Both the position numbers and the translations under genes were made by a program. A DNA stretch of 64,000 nucleotides, taken from positions 15,889-79,888 of the forward strand of contig JAWKLL010000025.1 of the NCBI GenBank assembly GCA_041392765.1, in the 5' to 3' direction. The notes under the pieces were generated by a model, which worked only from the letters and a program-made list of their open reading frames with translations, had not been told where the DNA came from and did no database searches. The DNA comes from Lewinella sp041392765. Its GTDB lineage: Bacteria; Bacteroidota; Bacteroidia; Chitinophagales; Saprospiraceae. How positions within the stretch are numbered: position 1 is the first letter of the stretch; the number at the start of each line of letters is the position of its first letter. Positions 41,087 through 49,152 of this stretch are shown in pieces.

Positions 41087-41266
41087 CGCTATTTTTTGAA
41101 ATGCAATATTACAACAAAGAAAGAAGGCTGTTTTGTGAAAAACATCACATTGACATGACATGATTTTTAATATAAATTGGCTGCCCGCATTTTTGCTTAC
41201 ATTTGCTAAACAAACTAATGGTATTCATTTTAATCAGCCGATATATATTCGGTACAATGCTTTACA

Positions 41267-42611
41267 ATGCAAAACAAAACGCTAAACTGGTCAATCACCG
41301 TAGCCCTTGCCGGGTTTCTGTTTGGTTTTGATACTGTTGTAATTTCTGGTGCCAACCAACCTATCAAAGATTGTGGCAAACCGATCCTTGGTTTCATGGC
41401 ACGTTTATCATATCTATGGCATTGTGGGGTACGGTGCTGGGGTCGCTCATGGGAGGTATACCTACTCAACGGATAGGACGCAAGCAAACCCTGTTTTGGA
41501 TAAACGTGCTGTATTTTGTTTCGGCTCTGGGTTCTGCATTGGCACCTGATCCGTATTCTTCCTTCTTCCGGTTCATCGGTGGGGTAGGGAGTAGGCGCTT
41601 CTTCTGTGGCGGCACCAATATATATTTCTGAAATCACCACCCCGGAAAATAGAGGGCGATACGGTACACTTTATCAGTTTAATATCGTATTGGGGATTTT
41701 TATTGCCTTCATTTCTAATTACTTACTCAAAGGAGTAGGGGTATTCATGACTGGCGATATATGTTAGGGGTAGAGGCTGTTCCTGCGCTCATTTATACTT
41801 TCATGGTGCTACGTGTGAGTCGAAGCCCTCGATGGTTGGTTTTGGAAAAGGGCAACGAAACCGAAGCGCTACAGGTGCTGCAAGATATAACAGGTAATGA
41901 TGCGGAAGCGCATCGCCTGCTAGGTGAAATAAAGACATCTACCCACGGGGAAGTACACCGCAAAGAGCGTGTTTTTCAGCGCAAGTACAAAAAACTCATA
42001 GGGCTAGCCTTTCTTATCGCCCTTTTCAATCAGTTATCCGGTATTAACTTTGTTTTATACTATGCTCCTGAGCTACTGGAGCGCGCAGGACTGGCGGCTA
42101 AAGATTCCTTAGGAGGCTCTATTTCATTAGGCATCGTGAACCTTATTTTTACATTTGTTGGTGTATATCTGATTGATAGAGTTGGTAGGCGCACCTTGCT
42201 GATATGGGGATCAGTGGGTTATATCTTAAGCTTGGTGTTAGTGGCGTATGGCTATTATGCCGATATGAGTCCGCTTTTCAAGCTGGCCTTTATCCTCACT
42301 TTTGTCGCTTCCCACGCCTTTGGGCAGGGAGCAGTCATCTGGGTGTTTATTTCGGAAATTTTCCCCAATAGCGTGCGCGCCGCTGGCCAATCCCTTGGCA
42401 CGGGTACGCACTGGGTTTTTGCGGCCCTCATCACTTTACTGACGCCCGTATTTTTAGATAGCGAAAAAGGTGTTTTTGCCGACAATCCCTATCCCATATT
42501 CCTGTTTTTGCTATTGTATGGTATTCCAATTACTCTTTGCCATTTTTATTATGCCAGAAACGAGGGGTTTCCTTGGAAGCGCTTCAGGAAGATTTGGTGA
42601 AGGAGGGGTAG
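41267..42611 (+). CDS. Sugar porter family MFS transporter (frameshifted)
   Basis: A 12-helix sugar:proton symporter of the XylE/GLUT type. Family signatures appear in order: GFLFGFDTVVISGANQPIK, RIGRKQTLFW, RFIGGVG..ASSVAAPIYISE, SRSPRWLVLEKG, QLSGINFVLYYAPELL, YLIDRVGRRTLL, and PETRG near the end. Frame changes occur near 41370, 41590, 41755 and 42575. Following the last one, the protein ends SLEALQEDLVKEG with a stop at 42611. Substrate specificity is not deducible. No catabolic genes are adjacent. Confidence 0.88.
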
Positions 42612-42815
42612 GTGTGGTAAATGTGGTAAATGTGTGAAATGTGTATATGTGGAAAATGTAGTAAAGGTGTATATGTGCGAAAGGTGTGTGTGGTGTAACC
42701 ACGAAAGGCACGAAAAACACGAAAGGTGGGGGCTGTTAAAAGCACCTTAAAAAATCCTGTAAATCCTGTCTTAAAATGGATAAATCAAAAAATCCTATAA
42801 TTCTGAAAATCCTGC
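42612..42815. repeat. Degenerate short tandem repeats
   Basis: Three different short-period motifs stand side by side (TGTGGTAAATG, GGCACGAAAAACACG and AAATCCTG types). They look like dispersed low-complexity repeats, not a CRISPR: units are 8-15 bp, degenerate and without unique spacers. Confidence 0.55.
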
Positions 42816-42985
42816 TTCTGACAAAGGGGGGAGAGGTGTATATGTGGGATTACAATTCCACATTTTTGGAAAATGACCATCTTGCAATGGAACACCCCGA
42901 GATTGTACCATAGTCATTAGAGGTTATGTACGGGGAAAAGTTGCGAAAAAGTGTATAAAATCATTCTTAGGAATGAACTAAGGTG

Positions 42986-42993
42986 TAATTTTG
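42986..42993 (+). promoter_or_regulatory. -7 box TAATTTTG upstream of the DinB-like gene
   Basis: An exact TAnnTTTG match 22 bp before the ATG at 43015. It probably drives the four-gene cassette that follows. Confidence 0.55.
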
Positions 42994-43014
42994 CCCTTCA
43001 AAAAACCATAAAAT

Positions 43015-43531
43015 ATGTCGGTGCTATCCGTACAGCATACAGCTAAAACGTTATTAGGCGAGTCGCTTATTGCCTAAAGCAATTGGAAGGAGAGGATTAT
43101 GCCCGTCCAATTTCCTTGTTATCGGGTGCCACATTGGGGCAACATACGCGGCATTATATCGAATTTTATCAATGCTTACTTCATTCCGCTACATGGCGAG
43201 GTGGTGAACTACGACAACAGAAAGCGTGATTTTTTGTTGGAGCGGTCTGCTGTTGCTGCTATTGAGGCGATAGAAGCCATTGTCGCGCAGTTGCAGTATG
43301 ATGAGGATTGGGTACTACAATTAGAACAGTCTTACCAACTGGGTCAAGTATTGGTGGTGCCTACTACATTTTCAAGAGAACTTATTTACAATATCGAACA
43401 CACCATTCACCATTTAGCTATCATTCGGATTGGCTTGAAAGTGGTTTGTTCCGATATGCCTTTGCTAGAAAGGATTTGGCGTAGCACCCTCTACCATGCA
43501 GCACCGCGCTCAATTGGCCTACAAAAACTAA
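43015..43531 (+). CDS. DinB-like four-helix protein (frameshifted)
   Basis: The product reads MSVLSVQHTAKTLLGESLIA, then, after a frame change near 43075, KQLEGEDYARPISLLSGATLGQHTRHYIEFYQCLLH. After another near 43195 it continues HGEVVNYDNRKRDFLLERSA, then SRELIYNIEHTIHHLAIIRIG. The last frame gives GFGVAPSTMQHRAQLAYKN and stop at 43531. The spaced histidines (GQHTRHYIEF and EHTIHHLAIIR) match the metal site of DinB/YfiT-type proteins, which are metal-dependent hydrolases or thiol transferases. Length after repair is about 172 residues. It is the first gene of a compact plus-strand cassette. Confidence 0.65.
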
Positions 43532-43535
43532 GGCT

Positions 43536-44259
43536 ATGTGTACGGTAACATATCTTCCCGAACACGACGGCTACTGGCTTACCTCAACGGTGATGAAACC
43601 TTTATCACCGAGCTGGGAGTTGGTAGAAGCGCAACAAGGAGCGGTGGTCTTGCGCTATCCCCGCGATACTGGGAAGCCGGTGGTACTTGGATTTGTACAG
43701 GCAGTAATGGCCGATTGGTGTGCTTGCTGAATGGTGCTTTTGAACACCATGCACATCGTCCTCCTTATAGGCGAAGTCGTGGGTTGGTGGTGTTAGATGT
43801 TTTCCTTTTTTCAATGGTAACCGATTTTTTATCGGAATACGATTTAACAGGTATCGAACCTTTTACCATGATTATTGCTGAGCCTGATGCCCTGTGGGAA
43901 CTTCGTTGGGATGAAAACAGCCAACGGCACGTCGCTTCATTAGCGCGAAACTTACCCCATATTTGGTCTTCTGCGACCCTGTACAGTGAGGAGTATGGAA
44001 GCGAAGAGCAATGCTGTTCGATCGATGGAAACAGGAAAAACACACTTTTGAACAAAACGATATTTTGACATTTCACAACGGGGGCATTTGGACGGTGCCC
44101 ACGATTTCGTTATGAACCGCAATGATGTGGTAAAAACAGTCAGTATAACGAATGTGCGGAGCCACGCACAGTCAATTTTCCATGCTGCATCAAAATTTGG
44201 AGAACAACGCCTCCACTACGGTCAATTTATCCATTGATACCAACCAACCGACTCCATGA
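43536..44259 (+). CDS. NRDE/TANGO2-like protein (several frameshifts)
   Basis: The start MCTVTYLPEHDGYWLTS places Cys at position 2, as in the NRDE (TANGO2, Ntn-hydrolase-like) family. The signature motif follows as NGDETF instead of NRDE. Then come LVEAQQGAVVLRYPRDT, EAGGTWICTGSNGRLVCLLNGAFEHH, PPYRRSRGLVVLDVFLF and YDLTGIEPFTMIIAEPDALWELRWDE, all typical. The C-terminus is DGAHDFVMNRNDVVKTVSITNV. At least five frame changes occur in 720 bp. The stop TGA overlaps the ATG of the next gene (ATGA). It is probably part of one operon with the flanking genes; the biochemical role is unknown. Confidence 0.75.
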
Positions 44260-45293
44260 CTTGGAAAGACTTGTACACCAAATGGTCTCGCTGGGAGTTT
44301 TGGCCTATATGTAGCTAATTTTCCGCTATATATTTATGTAACGTGGTTGGCACTGAAAGCCCGTCACCCTCTTTTTTACCACAGTAAACCCCGCTATTGA
44401 AACAGGTGGCTTGTTTGGGGAGTCAAAAATAAGGATATTAGAGCAAGTACCTCCGCAATGGAAACCGGCTTCCCTGTTTATTGAGCAGAGGGTACATCCA
44501 TAGATTGGGTGCTAGAAAAGTTACGATCGATGGGAATGGACTGGCCACTCATCGCTAAACCCGACATTGGAGAACGTGGTTTTCTGGTAAAAAAATTGAA
44601 AACGAGGAAGAACTGATCGTTCATTTACAACACGAAAGTGATTTTATTCTCCAAACATTCATTGATGCACCCTTAGAAGTAGCACTGTTGCATTATCGGT
44701 TGCCGGATGCGGAAAAAGGGGAAATAACATCCGTTTGCATTAAGGATTTTCTCAAGGTAACAGGTACAGGGCAACACACACTGAGCAAATTGGTAGCTCA
44801 GTCGTTTCGGGCACGTATGCAGGAAGCGCGATTGCGTATTTCATTTGCTGATCGTTGGGATGAGGTACTTCCCCAAGGCGAGGTACTGCTTTTAGAACCT
44901 ATTGGTAATCACTGTCGTGGCACCACTTTTCTAAATGGCAACCATCTTATTAATGATTCCATGCGGCAAATGTTTGATACCATCAACCATTCTTTGACAG
45001 GGATTTACTATTGCCGCTATGATATGAAATGCGAATCCATGGAATCCCTTTACACGGGGAAGGGGATTTATATTGTGGAAATCAATGGAGTAGGTGCTGA
45101 TCCTGCCCATGTATATGACCCGACATACCCAATGAGGCAGATTTATAAGGATCTGTTTGCCCATTGGCAAATCATCTATCGCATTGCCTGCAAACAAATG
45201 AGTAGGGGCGTGCGACCCATGACTTTGGCTGAGATTCGACAGGCGTGGGTTACTTATCAGCACCACCACAAACTGGCGGTAAAAAAGGGATAA
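44256..45293 (+). CDS. ATP-grasp ligase, D-Ala-D-Ala ligase-like (frameshifted N-terminal half)
   Basis: The start MTWKDLYTKWSRWEFWP overlaps the previous stop by ATGA. The N-terminal domain contains FTTVNPAIETGGLFGESKIRIL and VPPQWKPASLFI, and the central part DWPLIAKPDIGERGFLVKKIE..DFILQTFIDAPLEVALLHYRLP. From 44688 the frame is clean and shows the ATP-grasp C-terminal features: LEPIGNHCRGTTFLNG, YYCRYDMKCESMESL and IVEINGVGADPAH, the last containing the metal-binding Glu-Ile-Asn of the family. It should form an amide or ester bond using ATP; the acceptor is unknown. It is not the murein Ddl, whose family motifs differ. It lies two bases ahead of a LysE-type exporter. Confidence 0.75.
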
Positions 45294-45294
45294 T

Positions 45295-45900
45295 ATGGTA
45301 TTTGTAATAGCCATTGTTATCAGTGTATTGGGGTCGCTACCGCCAGGGATGATTAACTTGTCGGTGTTACACCATCGACTTCAGTATTCCCTTTTTCAGG
45401 CCGTATGGATGGCGGCGGGGGCCGCCATCGTGGAAGTGATACAGGTCATTGTCATTGTATGGTTAGCTTCGAGGTGGCATGTGGCAGATGTGAAAAACTG
45501 GTTTGATATAGCCGCACTTCTTGTGTTGGGCGGCTTGGGTGTTTACTACTGGTTTTTACCCACAAAGGCTTCTTTTAATGAGAATGAACCTGAAGTTGGC
45601 CGAGGCAGCAGTTTTGCCAAAGGAGCTTTAATTAGTATGGCCAATGTGATGGTGTATCCTTTTTGGTTATTTTATAGCTTGTTGTTGACGCGGCATGGAT
45701 ATATGTCTGCTGCATGGACAGACACTTTATTGTTTGCATTAGGCGTGGGCGTGGGTACTTGGTTGGTTTTGTGGTGGTATGGGAAAATGTCAGGTTGGTT
45801 ATTGATAAAAATACCTTCTTTTGCAAGGTATGCGAACCGAGTTATTGCTGTTTCTTTTTTTGTATTAGCTTTGTTGCAGTATATTGAAATGCAATCATGA
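45295..45900 (+). CDS. LysE/RhtB-family exporter
   Basis: A 201-residue inner-membrane protein with about six helices. The N-terminal GSLPPGMINLSVLHHRLQ holds the proline-glycine motif of LysE-type amino-acid exporters. It starts one base after the ATP-grasp stop, so it is translationally close-coupled. Together with the ATP-grasp enzyme this suggests export of an amino-acid-derived or small-peptide product (inference). Confidence 0.8.
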   Translation: MVFVIAIVISVLGSLPPGMINLSVLHHRLQYSLFQAVWMAAGAAIVEVIQVIVIVWLASRWHVADVKNWFDIAALLVLGGLGVYYWFLPTKASFNENEPEVGRGSSFAKGALISMANVMVYPFWLFYSLLLTRHGYMSAAWTDTLLFALGVGVGTWLVLWWYGKMSGWLLIKIPSFARYANRVIAVSFFVLALLQYIEMQS

Positions 45901-45991
45901 AGAAATTTGTTTAAGTCTATAAAAGAAAGCAGCGGTTTATACCGTTTTGCTATCATCATCCCAATACTATCTCACTTTTTAACATCCTGTG

Positions 45992-46819
45992 ATGAACTTA
46001 CGAATCTTCTTTACATCCGTTTTAGCTGTTCTAGCGCTATTTGCTCAAGCCCAAAAATTGGAATTGGGCCTTTGGGGAGGAACTTCTTTTTATTCAGGCG
46101 ACTACTCCCCTCAAGAATTTGGGTTGTATTTTGAATCTCTAGAGCCTGCCGGGGGGATTTTTCTACGTATGAATCCTGTAAAGCCGATATCCGCAGAATT
46201 GGGTTTGGGTTTTGGTCGTATCTCAGAAAACGGGGAGGATAATAATATGATTATTAGGGACTTGCGTTTTAGGTCTCCTATTACAGAGTTATCGCTTAAA
46301 TTAGATGTACATCTTTTTCGCTTAGGTTCACCCAAAGCCACGCAGGTAGCACCATACCTGATGGGGGGCGGAGCCTTTTTTCGCTTTAATCCACAAGGAC
46401 AGGTGGATGGCAACTGGATAGATTTACAACCGCTAGGTACAGAAGCCCAAGGGGGAGTTGGCTATGATGAACCTTATTCGCTTTCACAATTTGCCGTGCT
46501 GGCGGGTGGCGGGATCAAATTTATCTTCAAAGAAAGATTTACCATTGGTTTAGAGTTAGGAGGCCGCAAAACCTTCACAGATTACTTGGACGATGTAACA
46601 AATGCGCAGGTGAATTACCTAGATGTCCTCCAAACGAATGGTTCTTTAGCAGCCCAACTTAGCAATCCCACGATCACAGATACCGATGTGGAAAACCTGA
46701 ACTACTCTAGGGGAGGAGAATATAAGGACTGGTACTTTATGAGTGGACTGTCTTTCTCCTTTGCCTTTGGTGGAGGCGATGGCGTGCGCAATAGAGGCAT
46801 CGGGTGTCCCACTTTTTAG
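45992..46819 (+). CDS. DUF6089-type outer-membrane beta-barrel protein
   Basis: A 275-residue protein. The signal peptide MNLRIFFTSVLAVLALFAQAQ is followed by an outer-membrane barrel of the DUF6089 type: LELGLWGGTSFYSGDYSPQEF, PISAELGLGFGRISENG, YLMGGGAFFRFNPQG and FTIGLELGGRKTFTDYLDDV. The last residues are GGGDGVRNRGIGCPTF. The open frame begins with GTG at 45989, but the ATG at 45992 is the better start. Function unknown. Confidence 0.8.
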   Translation: MNLRIFFTSVLAVLALFAQAQKLELGLWGGTSFYSGDYSPQEFGLYFESLEPAGGIFLRMNPVKPISAELGLGFGRISENGEDNNMIIRDLRFRSPITELSLKLDVHLFRLGSPKATQVAPYLMGGGAFFRFNPQGQVDGNWIDLQPLGTEAQGGVGYDEPYSLSQFAVLAGGGIKFIFKERFTIGLELGGRKTFTDYLDDVTNAQVNYLDVLQTNGSLAAQLSNPTITDTDVENLNYSRGGEYKDWYFMSGLSFSFAFGGGDGVRNRGIGCPTF

Positions 46820-46843
46820 GAGCTTTCAAATATTCATTTTGAT

Positions 46844-47191
46844 ATGAAAAAGATTTATCATCTATCCACGTGCAATACCTGCCAAAAGGTGATTGCAGCC
46901 TTGGGTGGTGGGAAGGACTTTGTGTTGCAAGATATTAAATTTGAAAAAATAACCCCAGCGCAGTTGGATGAAATGCACGCGCTAACAGGTAGTTACGAAG
47001 CGCTTTTCAGTCGCCGTGCCATGAAATTCCGTTCCTTGGGATTAGCTGACAAGCAACTCTCCGAGGAAGATTATCGGGCACTGATACTAGAAGAATACAC
47101 CTTTCTCAAACGGCCTGTTATACTCATAAACGGGCGTATTTTTATGGGAAGCAGCAAGAAAATGATAGAAGAAGTAGCTGCTTTGGTGTAA
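46844..47191 (+). CDS. ArsC/Spx-family thiol protein
   Basis: A 115-residue thioredoxin-fold protein. The redox motif C10-N-T-C13 is near the N-terminus and the C-terminal region has KRPVILINGRIFMGSS. It matches the arsenate-reductase-related ArsC/YffB/Spx family; no ars operon is adjacent, so arsenate reduction is not implied. Confidence 0.85.
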   Translation: MKKIYHLSTCNTCQKVIAALGGGKDFVLQDIKFEKITPAQLDEMHALTGSYEALFSRRAMKFRSLGLADKQLSEEDYRALILEEYTFLKRPVILINGRIFMGSSKKMIEEVAALV

Positions 47192-47219
47192 TTTTGCATG
47201 TCTATTATTATACCACCTA

Positions 47220-47720
47220 TTAGCGGCAAAGAATACGGATGGTTTCCGTTCTGATTTTATTACTCAAGTTTCCTGCCCGATCACGGATTTGAATTTCGTA
47301 GGAAAAAGTGTCCTGTGCAATAGCGGGATTGTTAGGACATACGAATCCGTTCTCTATGCAGCAAATGCCATTCGTATTTACAATTTGAATAGTAATATCG
47401 CCACGCAGTCCGTTGCCAGTACCTTCCTCTGGTATGGCAGGTAGTTTATAAATAGAGGCTACAATAGAAGGGAAGCGACTGTCATAGAGGAAAATATCAG
47501 TTGTATCTTGGATGCTTAGGTCGCCGTCGCCATCTGTGAAAGACATGAAAATAGCCAACGTATCCAAAGGAAGATTAGCACTTCCCTGCCAAACCTCGGT
47601 TTTATTAATACCTTCGTAAGTGATTACCGGCTCGATGGGATAATCAGGTGCCTTTACACAGGCAACCAAGCTAATTCCGAGCAGGAAAATTATCATCCAG
47701 ATTGATTGTTGTTGCATCAT
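47220..47720 (-). CDS. Predicted lipoprotein, unknown function
   Basis: A 166-residue exported protein. The lipobox LVAC follows a hydrophobic stretch (IWMIIFLLGISLVACV). The mature part has one calcium-like DGDGDLSI stretch and paired cysteines (GICCIENGFVC). The end YEIQIRDRAGNLSNKIRTETI suggests an Ig-like fold. It diverges from the LuxE-like gene with only 11 bp between start codons. Confidence 0.75.
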   Translation of the reverse strand: MMQQQSIWMIIFLLGISLVACVKAPDYPIEPVITYEGINKTEVWQGSANLPLDTLAIFMSFTDGDGDLSIQDTTDIFLYDSRFPSIVASIYKLPAIPEEGTGNGLRGDITIQIVNTNGICCIENGFVCPNNPAIAQDTFSYEIQIRDRAGNLSNKIRTETIRILCR

Positions 47721-47731
47721 CTTTATATTTT

Positions 47732-48739
47732 ATGGAGCGTTTAAAACTCATTCATCGCATTGCAAATGTAACGGAATCTACGTTCACTTCGCTGGCTTTG
47801 GATGTTTTCCGCTACCAAGCTGCCCATAATCATTTATATGCCCAATACCTTTCGCTATTAGGTTTGGAGGTAAATTCCGTGCAAAAGTTAACGGAAATTC
47901 CTTTTTTGCCTATCCAGTTGTTCAAACAACACGAAATAAAAACGGGTGAATGGACACCAGAAGTCGTTTTTACTAGTAGCGGTACTACAGGGACTGTAAC
48001 CAGCCGCCATCTGCTGCGTGACACCAATTTTTACCGTACTCAGGCACGAAAGGGTTTTTCTTATTTTTATGGGCCATTAGATCAATACGTTGTGTTGGCA
48101 CTTTTGCCATCTTATCTAGAACGCACGGGTTCAAGCCTTGTTTTTATGGCTGATGATTTTATTCAGCAGGCACTTCCTCTTAGTGGTTTTTTTCTGCACA
48201 ATACTGATGAATTACTTCAGGTTATTCAACAAGTGCGTTTACAAAACAATAAGCTACCAACAAACCTGCAAAAACGCATCTTATTACTAGGCGTTAGCTT
48301 CGCACTTTGGGATTTGGCAGAACAGGCATCATTCGCGCTAGAAGAAGTTATTATTATGGAAACAGGTGGCATGAAGGGACGGCGGCAGGAGATTACACGA
48401 CCTGAATTACACCAAATCCTACAGCGAGCATTCAAAACATCAGCTATTCACTCCGAATATGGCATGACGGAGTTGCTGTCTCAGGCTTATTCTAAAGGAA
48501 ATGGCATATTTCATCCTACACCCACCATGCGGGTGTTCTGGCGTGAAACGACTGACCCATTAAAGGTTGCTGCAAGCGGCAAGAATGGAGCTATCAATAT
48601 CATTGATTTAGCCAATATAGATACAATCAGCTTTATTGCCACCGAGGATGTAGGAAATGTTTATCCCAATGGAAGTTTCGAAATTTCAGGCCGTTTAGAC
48701 ATAGGGGATATACGTGGGTGTAACTTAATGGTGATTTAG
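47732..48739 (+). CDS. LuxE-like acyl-protein synthetase / AMP-binding enzyme
   Basis: The preferred start is the ATG at 47732 (MERLKLIHRIANVTES); the open frame extends ten codons further upstream. The adenylate-forming signature FTSSGTTGTVTSRHLL is at about residue 80-95, and METGGMKGRRQE and SEYGMTELLSQAY appear at the expected spacing. A C-terminal GRLDIGDIRGCNLM completes the family pattern. LuxE activates a fatty acid for transfer; the partner here is not encoded nearby and no lux genes are present, so the acyl substrate is unknown. Length about 335 residues, normal for the family. Confidence 0.85.
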   Translation: MERLKLIHRIANVTESTFTSLALDVFRYQAAHNHLYAQYLSLLGLEVNSVQKLTEIPFLPIQLFKQHEIKTGEWTPEVVFTSSGTTGTVTSRHLLRDTNFYRTQARKGFSYFYGPLDQYVVLALLPSYLERTGSSLVFMADDFIQQALPLSGFFLHNTDELLQVIQQVRLQNNKLPTNLQKRILLLGVSFALWDLAEQASFALEEVIIMETGGMKGRRQEITRPELHQILQRAFKTSAIHSEYGMTELLSQAYSKGNGIFHPTPTMRVFWRETTDPLKVAASGKNGAINIIDLANIDTISFIATEDVGNVYPNGSFEISGRLDIGDIRGCNLMVI

Positions 48740-49152
48740 ACATAATCTTGATAATCTATTGCTTGTTGTCACATTTTATTTTCCCATTGAGTGAATACTT
48801 TTAAGCCTTGATACTCAATTTTTTCCTGTTCGTCGTATAAATGCAGTTTTTTAACACACATAAGTTTTTTTTATATAACCAAAACTGTAACTTTGTACTA
48901 CCCTTTCAATAAACACAGGCTATATTTTCTACCCTTTCGCCTGTTTTATACTACTTGTGACTACACTTACCTTTTGTTTGTTGCATAGGATTTACTCCTA
49001 AAGTAACAATGTCATCCCGTTACCCCAGTTTTATCTCATGGACATACATGGGCTTATGAGTACGTGGGTACTAGTAAGCTGTGAAGATGATTGTTTCAAA
49101 CAATTTCATCATGCTATTAGTATGTGGTTTTGGGAACAAAAGAGGAAAGCGT
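48740..49152. other. Intergenic region before the giant type B T9SS gene
   Basis: An AT-rich region without a convincing gene. It carries a TAACTTTG box at 48888-48895, about 257 bp before the preferred start at 49153, implying a long 5' leader. I do not see a recognised riboswitch or repeat. Confidence 0.5.
48888..48895 (+). promoter_or_regulatory. -7 box TAACTTTG of the giant repeat gene
   Basis: An exact TAnnTTTG match with a T-rich stretch (TTTTTTTTATATAACC) at the -33 distance; it is the best promoter candidate for the gene starting at 49153. Confidence 0.4.

Larger units (their letters stand above)
42612..43014. other. Low-complexity intergenic region with short tandem motifs
   Basis: Immediately after the transporter stop come imperfect repeats of TGTGGTAAATG (42612-42690). 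A CACGAAAGGCACGAAAAACACG run follows at about 42700-42726, then AATCCTGTAAATCCTG-like repeats (42752-42815). None is coding. The right end carries the promoter box for the next gene at 42986-42993. Confidence 0.6.

Noticed and set aside
44256..45293. Murein D-Ala-D-Ala ligase (Ddl)
   Set aside because: The ATP-grasp motifs fit, but the N-terminal family motifs and the neighbours (NRDE, LysE) do not match ddl, and no mur genes are nearby.
46844..47191. Arsenic resistance determinant
   Set aside because: Only a lone ArsC/Spx-like protein is present; no arsB, arsR or acr3 is near it.
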